From: Streptomyces sp. ISL-1
GTDB lineage: Bacteria; Actinomycetota; Actinomycetes; Streptomycetales; Streptomycetaceae
Assembly: GCF_018614585.1 (NCBI RefSeq)
Contig: NZ_JAGGOI010000008.1
Location: forward strand, 17,826 to 81,825
DNA length: 64,000 bases
Reading direction: 5' to 3'
Part shown: positions 60,090 through 64,000 of the stretch, piece by piece
Layout of the letters: each line of letters begins with the position of its first letter
Numbering within the stretch: position 1 is the first letter of the stretch
Position numbers and translations under genes: made by a program
The notes under the pieces: model-generated
Seen by the model: the letters and a program-made list of their open reading frames with translations, nothing else
Told to the model about the DNA's origin: nothing
Databases searched by the model: none

Positions 60090-62320
60090 CTGCGCCTTCC
60101 GAGGGGACGCCGCCCCCAACAGCCGCTGCGCGGCGGGCCGAACCCCCGGCCGAGGACCGCGCCCCCGTGGACGAGGCCGCTGCGCCGGCGCCGGAGGCCG
60201 CCGAGCCGGACGGGCCCGCTGCCGCGGACGCTGCCGACGACACCGCGGAGACTGCCGACGGCACCACGGGTGCTGCCGACGACGCCGCCGAAGGGGCCGC
60301 TGCCGGTGCGGAGGGCACCGAGAAGGCGGGCGAGGTGTCCGAGGCCGAGGCCGAGCTTGCCGCGCAGCGGGATCTGCGGGCCCGGATCGAGCAGCGCAAG
60401 GCCGAGAAGGCGGGGCCCATCGAGGCCGGCGCCAAGCTGAGCGGGACGGCCGCAGATCTGCTCGCCGCGGTACGGGCCGTGGAGAGCGGTGAGAAGTCCG
60501 GCACCACGTTCTTCGATTCTCCCCCTCGCTCCGGTGGGGAGACCTCCACCGCGCCTGCCCCGAGGCGACCCGCGCCGGTGCCGGTCGAGCCGGTGCGGCC
60601 GCGGGCGCCCGAGCCCGCGGGGGCGCCCGCGGCGAGCGCGCCGGAGACCGTCACGGGCGTACGTTCCGTGCTCGCCGAGGGCGGTGCGCCCGAGGCGCTG
60701 GCACCGCAGTTGGCGGACGCGTTCGGGGAGCGGGCCGCGGACGTGCTGCGCGAGGATCCATGGCGGCTGCTGTCCGTGCCCGGCGTCCGGCCCGAGCAGG
60801 CCGACGGCTTCGCCCGGGCGCTGCTCGGCGCGGAGTGCGGCCCCGGCGACGAGCGTCGGACTGCGGCCCTGGTCACCTGGCAGTTGGAGCACGCTGCACT
60901 CCAGGGCCACACCGCGCTGGAGTCGTCCGTGGTACGCGGGGCGCTGGCCGAGCGGTCGGTGCCCGATCCGGAGGAAGCACTGCAACAGGCCATCGCGGAC
61001 GGCGAGGTCCTGGTCTTCCAGGACGGCATCGAAGAAGAGGCGGCGGAAGAGGCGACGGACGGCGAGGAGTCCGGGCAGGCTGCCGTAACGCTGCTGCTGG
61101 GGCTCGACAGGTACGCGCTCGCGGAGGAGAGCCTCGCGGACGGGTTGGCGCGGCTGGCCAAGACCGGCGCCGACGCCAGGTGGGAGGCGGCGCAGGCCAC
61201 CGAGCTGGTCCGCGCGGTCGAGGCGAGCGGCCTGGTGGCGCACACCGGCGGGGAGGCGGCGCGCGCTGAGCCGGTCGCGCTGGCCGAGGCCGCCGGTCGG
61301 GTCGGGCTGCGCGCGGTCGTCGCGGTCCACAGTGAGAACGGCCGCAGGCGGCTCGGACCCGAAGCGGTCACCGTCGTCACCGTCAGGGGGCTGCTCTCCG
61401 GCGCGGAGGGGCCCGGCAGGGACGGAGAGGGGGCGTTCGCGCTCGATCTCCTGGTCGTACTGGACGCGCCACAGCTGGACGTGGAGACCGCCGCGATGCT
61501 GGTCGAGTCGATGGCGGACGGCAGCCGGCTGGTGCTGAGCGGCGACCCCGGCGTCCTCGGCTCGGCCGGCGCGGGCCGGGTCTTCGCTGATGTGCTGGCC
61601 GCCAGGGTCTGCCCGCAGATCGCTTCCCGTACGCCGGACGCCGGCCCGATCGGAGAGCTGGTCTCGGGCATCGGCATCGGCGAGCTGAGCCAGGTGGAGG
61701 CGCCCGGCAAGGAGGTCGTCATCGTCCCGGTGCGGGACGCCGGCGAGGCGGTCCACCGTACGGTTCAGCTGGTCGCGGACTCCGTGCCGCGGGCCATCGG
61801 GGTCCCGCCCGAGCAGACCCAGGTGATCACGGTGGGGCACGGTGGCTCGGCGGGCACCCGCGCCCTGAACGCGGCGCTCAAGCAGCGGCTCAACCCGGGC
61901 CCGGGCCGGTTCGGCGGCTTCGACCCGGGTGACCGGGTGGCGTACGCCCCGGCGCTCGGCCGGACGCTGCCCGGGACCGTCGTCTCGGCGGACGCGGAGG
62001 GCCTGCACATCGACTGTGACGGCACTCCCGTCGTCGTACCGAAGGAGCGCGTCGAATCGGCGGTGCGCCACGGCTGGGCGCTCACGGCGCACCAGGCGGC
62101 GGGGATGCGCTGGCCGGCGGCGGTCGTGGTGCTGCCGGGCGACGCGGCGCAGGGGCTGAGCCGACCGTGGGTCTACACCGCGTTCAGCCGCGGCGAGCGC
62201 CATCTGTCCGTGGTGCACGGCGTCGACCAGGCGCTGCCGCGAGCCGTGGCGGAGATCCCGTCCCAGGACCGCACGACGCGCCTGCGGACGCTGCTCGAGG
62301 GGCTGCTCGGGACACCCTGA
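60086..62320 (+). CDS. RecD2-like helix-hairpin-helix protein lacking the ATPase motifs
   Basis: A 744-aa protein. An Ala/Glu/Asp-rich disordered N-terminus (about 1-90) is followed by a RecD2-type helix-hairpin-helix region (DVLREDPWRLLSVPGVRPEQ) and a degenerate SF1 helicase core. In that core the Walker A position reads GLVAHTGGEAARA with no GKT/GKS anywhere. Walker B reads LLVVLDAPQLDVE instead of DEAS. Motif III remains as RLVLSGDPGVLGS, and the C-terminal motifs LTAHQAAGMRWPAAVVVL and WVYTAFSRGERHLSVV remain. DNA binding is plausible; ATP-driven unwinding is not. GTG start overlaps the reductase stop. Confidence 0.8.
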   Translation: MTAPSEGTPPPTAAARRAEPPAEDRAPVDEAAAPAPEAAEPDGPAAADAADDTAETADGTTGAADDAAEGAAAGAEGTEKAGEVSEAEAELAAQRDLRARIEQRKAEKAGPIEAGAKLSGTAADLLAAVRAVESGEKSGTTFFDSPPRSGGETSTAPAPRRPAPVPVEPVRPRAPEPAGAPAASAPETVTGVRSVLAEGGAPEALAPQLADAFGERAADVLREDPWRLLSVPGVRPEQADGFARALLGAECGPGDERRTAALVTWQLEHAALQGHTALESSVVRGALAERSVPDPEEALQQAIADGEVLVFQDGIEEEAAEEATDGEESGQAAVTLLLGLDRYALAEESLADGLARLAKTGADARWEAAQATELVRAVEASGLVAHTGGEAARAEPVALAEAAGRVGLRAVVAVHSENGRRRLGPEAVTVVTVRGLLSGAEGPGRDGEGAFALDLLVVLDAPQLDVETAAMLVESMADGSRLVLSGDPGVLGSAGAGRVFADVLAARVCPQIASRTPDAGPIGELVSGIGIGELSQVEAPGKEVVIVPVRDAGEAVHRTVQLVADSVPRAIGVPPEQTQVITVGHGGSAGTRALNAALKQRLNPGPGRFGGFDPGDRVAYAPALGRTLPGTVVSADAEGLHIDCDGTPVVVPKERVESAVRHGWALTAHQAAGMRWPAAVVVLPGDAAQGLSRPWVYTAFSRGERHLSVVHGVDQALPRAVAEIPSQDRTTRLRTLLEGLLGTP

Positions 62321-62403
62321 CCGCGGACGCCACAACGGGGACGCGGTCGGCCGAGGAGGCCGTCACCCAGGGCGCCGAGGCCGGGACGTCGGCCTGCTGC
62401 CAC

Positions 62404-62441
62404 GCCCAGGGGGACGCCGTAGTCGACGGCGCCCCCTGGGC
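62404..62441 (+). terminator. Hairpin terminator after the RecD2-like gene
   Basis: GCCCAGGGGG-A-CGCCG (62404-62419) pairs with CGGCGCCCCCTGGGC (62427-62441), a 15-bp stem with one bulge. Confidence 0.65.
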
Positions 62442-62673
62442 GACGTGCCCGAGGACCGCGTCCCTCGGGTGTGACAGTGGCCCGCGCTTCGGGGCTGGGT
62501 TGCTCGAGGGACTGCTCGCCTCGCCGCCGTGACCGAGACGCGGCAGCGGGGCGCCACAGTCAACCGCGTCATGGCCGACGACGCACGGCCCCGCAACCGG
62601 GGACGCCACAACCGGGGACCCGTGCACGAGCACCCCATGCCGGAGCGCGCCGGGTCGGCGGCATGCGAAAGAC

Positions 62674-62697
62674 CCCTGTCGGTCGGGCGAGACAGGG
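62674..62697 (-). terminator. Hairpin after the 62721-63383 gene
   Basis: CCCTGTC (62674-62680) pairs with GACAGGG (62691-62697), 23 nt beyond the stop on the minus strand. Confidence 0.5.
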
Positions 62698-62720
62698 CCT
62701 GCGTTACGGGGCGGGCGCTG

Positions 62721-63383
62721 TCAGGATTCCGCTTCTTCGTCGAGGTCGTCCAGATCCTCGCCCAGCTCGTCCTCGTCGAAGACCGAGCTGACGTCGAAGC
62801 GGCACACGATCCGCTGCGGATCCGCCTGGTCGAACGGCGTGCTCAGCCACTCGCCCGGCTCCGGGATCTCGTCCGTTGCCGACACCCACAACGTGGAGTC
62901 GCCCTCCTCCAGGCCGAACTCCTTGTGCCGGGAGGCGATTTCATCCGGTTCGTACTCCCCGAAGAGCACCCCGAGCGCCGCGTGCACACTCGTGCCGACC
63001 ATCGGGACACTCTCCGGGCCGTCGACCTCTGGATCCACATCAGCGATGCGTTGCGCCTGTGCGAGCAGCCGCTGCGGCTCGACCACCGCGTAGTCCCGGC
63101 GGATCAGCACGCTGAGCGCGTTCGGCTCCTCGGGGCCCGCGTACGGCGGCAGTGAGTCGTCCGCGCCCGGGATCTCGAAGGGGGTCACCTCGTCGTAGCG
63201 GTCGTAGAGGCGCTCGTCGTACGCCTCCGCAGCCGCGGCAAGGCTGTTGAACGCGGCATAGACGGCCGGGTCGTCCTCGCCCGTGCGGTTCTCGACCGCC
63301 GCGAGGTGACGGTCCAGTGCGGCTTTGACCGCCTCGGCGGCGGCGCGTACCTCGGCAGCGGTGGGCTGCGCAGCATCAGACAT
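62721..63383 (-). CDS. Conserved hypothetical protein, acidic
   Basis: A 220-aa acidic cytoplasmic protein with an Ala-rich helical N-terminus (EVRAAAEAVKAALDRHLAAV), the middle block PNALSVLIRRDYAVVEPQRL and an Asp/Glu-rich end (DEDELGEDLDDLDEEAES). No catalytic or membrane motif is seen and I do not recognise a named domain. Such proteins are conserved near the chaplin locus in streptomycetes as far as I recall. Divergent from the DUF5703 gene, 47 bp apart. Confidence 0.75.
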   Translation of the reverse strand: MSDAAQPTAAEVRAAAEAVKAALDRHLAAVENRTGEDDPAVYAAFNSLAAAAEAYDERLYDRYDEVTPFEIPGADDSLPPYAGPEEPNALSVLIRRDYAVVEPQRLLAQAQRIADVDPEVDGPESVPMVGTSVHAALGVLFGEYEPDEIASRHKEFGLEEGDSTLWVSATDEIPEPGEWLSTPFDQADPQRIVCRFDVSSVFDEDELGEDLDDLDEEAES

Positions 63384-63430
63384 AGTGCAGACGCTATCCG
63401 TACAGGGGCTCTGCCCGCACAATAGATGCG

Positions 63431-63619
63431 ATGCCGGAATACGAATTTGTCGACGTGTACGTACCGCGCGGGGTCTCCCGCAAGGAAGCGACACGTCTGC
63501 TGACCGACCACGCCGAGTACGGACACTGGGAGTTGGACCGACTGAGTCTGCACCGGGACGGCAGCCGCAGGGTGCGGCTGCGCCGGCGCATCATCCGTCA
63601 GGTGCGCGCCACCTGGTGA
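63431..63619 (+). CDS. DUF5703-family small protein
   Basis: A 62-aa basic protein: MPEYEFVDVYVPRGVSRKEA at the start and LRRRIIRQVRATW at the end. It is a compact alpha/beta protein conserved in streptomycetes with no known function. The strongly basic C-terminal half could contact nucleic acid. A clear terminator follows. Confidence 0.8.
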   Translation: MPEYEFVDVYVPRGVSRKEATRLLTDHAEYGHWELDRLSLHRDGSRRVRLRRRIIRQVRATW

Positions 63620-63632
63620 GCGGGTGAACGGG

Positions 63633-63668
63633 ACGGAGCGAGCCCCGCGACTGCGGGACCCGCTCCGT
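63633..63668 (+). terminator. Rho-independent terminator
   Basis: An outer stem ACGGAGCG (63633-63640) with CGCTCCGT (63661-63668) encloses an inner stem CCCGC (63644-63648) with GCGGG (63653-63657), followed by TTTAT. Confidence 0.85.
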
Positions 63669-63750
63669 TTTATCCACTTTCGTACTGCTCAGAACTCTGC
63701 TCAGGACCGCGCCGCGAGCCACACCGACTCGTTCAGCGGTGACCGCGCGG

Positions 63751-64000
63751 TTACGCCCTGACGCGGCCGCGGCGGTACAGCACCGCTCCGGCCAGCAGCA
63801 GTCCCGCGCCCGCCGGGATCAGCATGTCGAGCGGGCCCGAGCCGGTCTGCGCGAGCTCGTCGGGAGTCACGGGCGAGTTGCCGGTCTGCGTACCGGGGGT
63901 GTTCGGAGCGGCCGGCTCCGGCGCGTTGGGCACGTTGGGCGTAGTGGGCTGACCGGGCGTGACCGGAGTGACCGGGGTCACGGGCGGCGTAACCGGAGTG
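63751..64000 (-). CDS. LAxTG sortase-anchored surface protein, probably a long chaplin (C-terminal part)
   Basis: Only the 3' 250 bp is inside the window. The end is a standard cell-wall sorting signal: LAQTG, a hydrophobic helix (LDMLIPAGAGLLLAGAVL) and the positive tail YRRGRVRA. Before it lies a Thr/Pro-rich spacer with TPVTP repeats. Class E sortases of Streptomyces recognise LAxTG, and long chaplins use it. The chaplin hydrophobic domains themselves lie outside the window, so this call rests on the sorting signal, the spacer and position. Confidence 0.75.
   Translation of the reverse strand, partial: TPVTPPVTPVTPVTPGQPTTPNVPNAPEPAAPNTPGTQTGNSPVTPDELAQTGSGPLDMLIPAGAGLLLAGAVLYRRGRVRA

Larger units (their letters stand above)
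62321..62720. other. 400-bp gap after the RecD2-like gene
   Basis: No supportable gene. It holds a hairpin at 62404-62441 and a second at 62674-62697. A short direct repeat (ACAACCGGGGACGCC and ACAACCGGGGACCCG, about 62590-62625) lies between them. Confidence 0.5.

Overview
The window is high-GC actinobacterial chromosome. Gene content and order point to Streptomyces: the GTG-rich starts, the gylR-glpFKD glycerol cluster, mshC for mycothiol, the Pup-proteasome genes, and an LAxTG cell-wall (chaplin-type) gene at the right edge. Most of it is conserved core chromosome. From memory of the Mycobacterium tuberculosis map, the order 5'-3' exonuclease, helY, tatC, tatA, pafC, pafB, pafA, prcA, prcB, pup, dop, mpa/arc, trmI, recB-like nuclease, metH, PAC2, mshC, DUF3090, phosphomutase is largely shared with it. 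Departures from that order are where the accessory material sits. No tRNA, rRNA, CRISPR array or intact insertion sequence was seen.

Layout. 0.2-8.5 kb: a 5'-3' exonuclease, a siderophore-interacting reductase behind an iron box, an ECF sigma/anti-sigma pair (SigK/RskA type), photolyase, a cyclopropane-fatty-acid synthase homologue, a scar made of two truncated genes, a TetR regulator and an NTF2-like protein. 8.5-17.9 kb, minus strand: helicase HelY, a lipid kinase, TatC, TatA, two small proteins, the PafB/PafC DNA-damage regulators and two FKBP-type prolyl isomerases. 18.1-19.5 kb: a secreted matrixin-like protease and a lipoprotein inserted next to pafA. 19.8-31.2 kb: pupylation and proteasome genes (pafA; prcA-prcB-pup-dop; arc), interrupted by an MFS/LacI pair and a propeller-like protein, then a ferredoxin. 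31.2-44 kb: TrmI, a site-2 protease, a RecB-family nuclease, an orphan response regulator, two paralogous peptide-binding lipoproteins, a HAD phosphatase and MetH. 44-49.2 kb: GylR, GlpF, GlpK and GlpD. 49.3-50.6 kb: a FadR-type regulator beside an IS200/IS605 end remnant and an internally deleted fuconate dehydratase. 50.8-60.1 kb: PAC2, MshC, three conserved actinobacterial proteins, CorA, a ferritin-like protein, an LLM oxidoreductase and an aldo/keto reductase. 60-64 kb: a RecD2-like protein without its ATPase motifs, two small conserved proteins and the LAxTG protein.

How the genes work together. PafA, Dop, Pup, Arc and PrcAB form a complete pupylation-proteasome pathway. Pup is encoded here with a C-terminal Glu, so it should not need deamidation before ligation. 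PafB and PafC activate DNA-damage promoters. Three nuclease or helicase genes in this window (the 5'-3' exonuclease, helY and the recB-like gene) have upstream sequences resembling that promoter class (TGTCAGTG, 8-nt spacer, TAnnnT). In two of them the -10 lies exactly 8 nt before the start codon, which predicts leaderless mRNAs. GylR sites of similar sequence lie before gylR and before glpF. The most informative unusual loci are these promoters, the ATPase-motif-less RecD2-like protein, and two gene-decay scars (TetR/MFS and fuconate dehydratase/IS).
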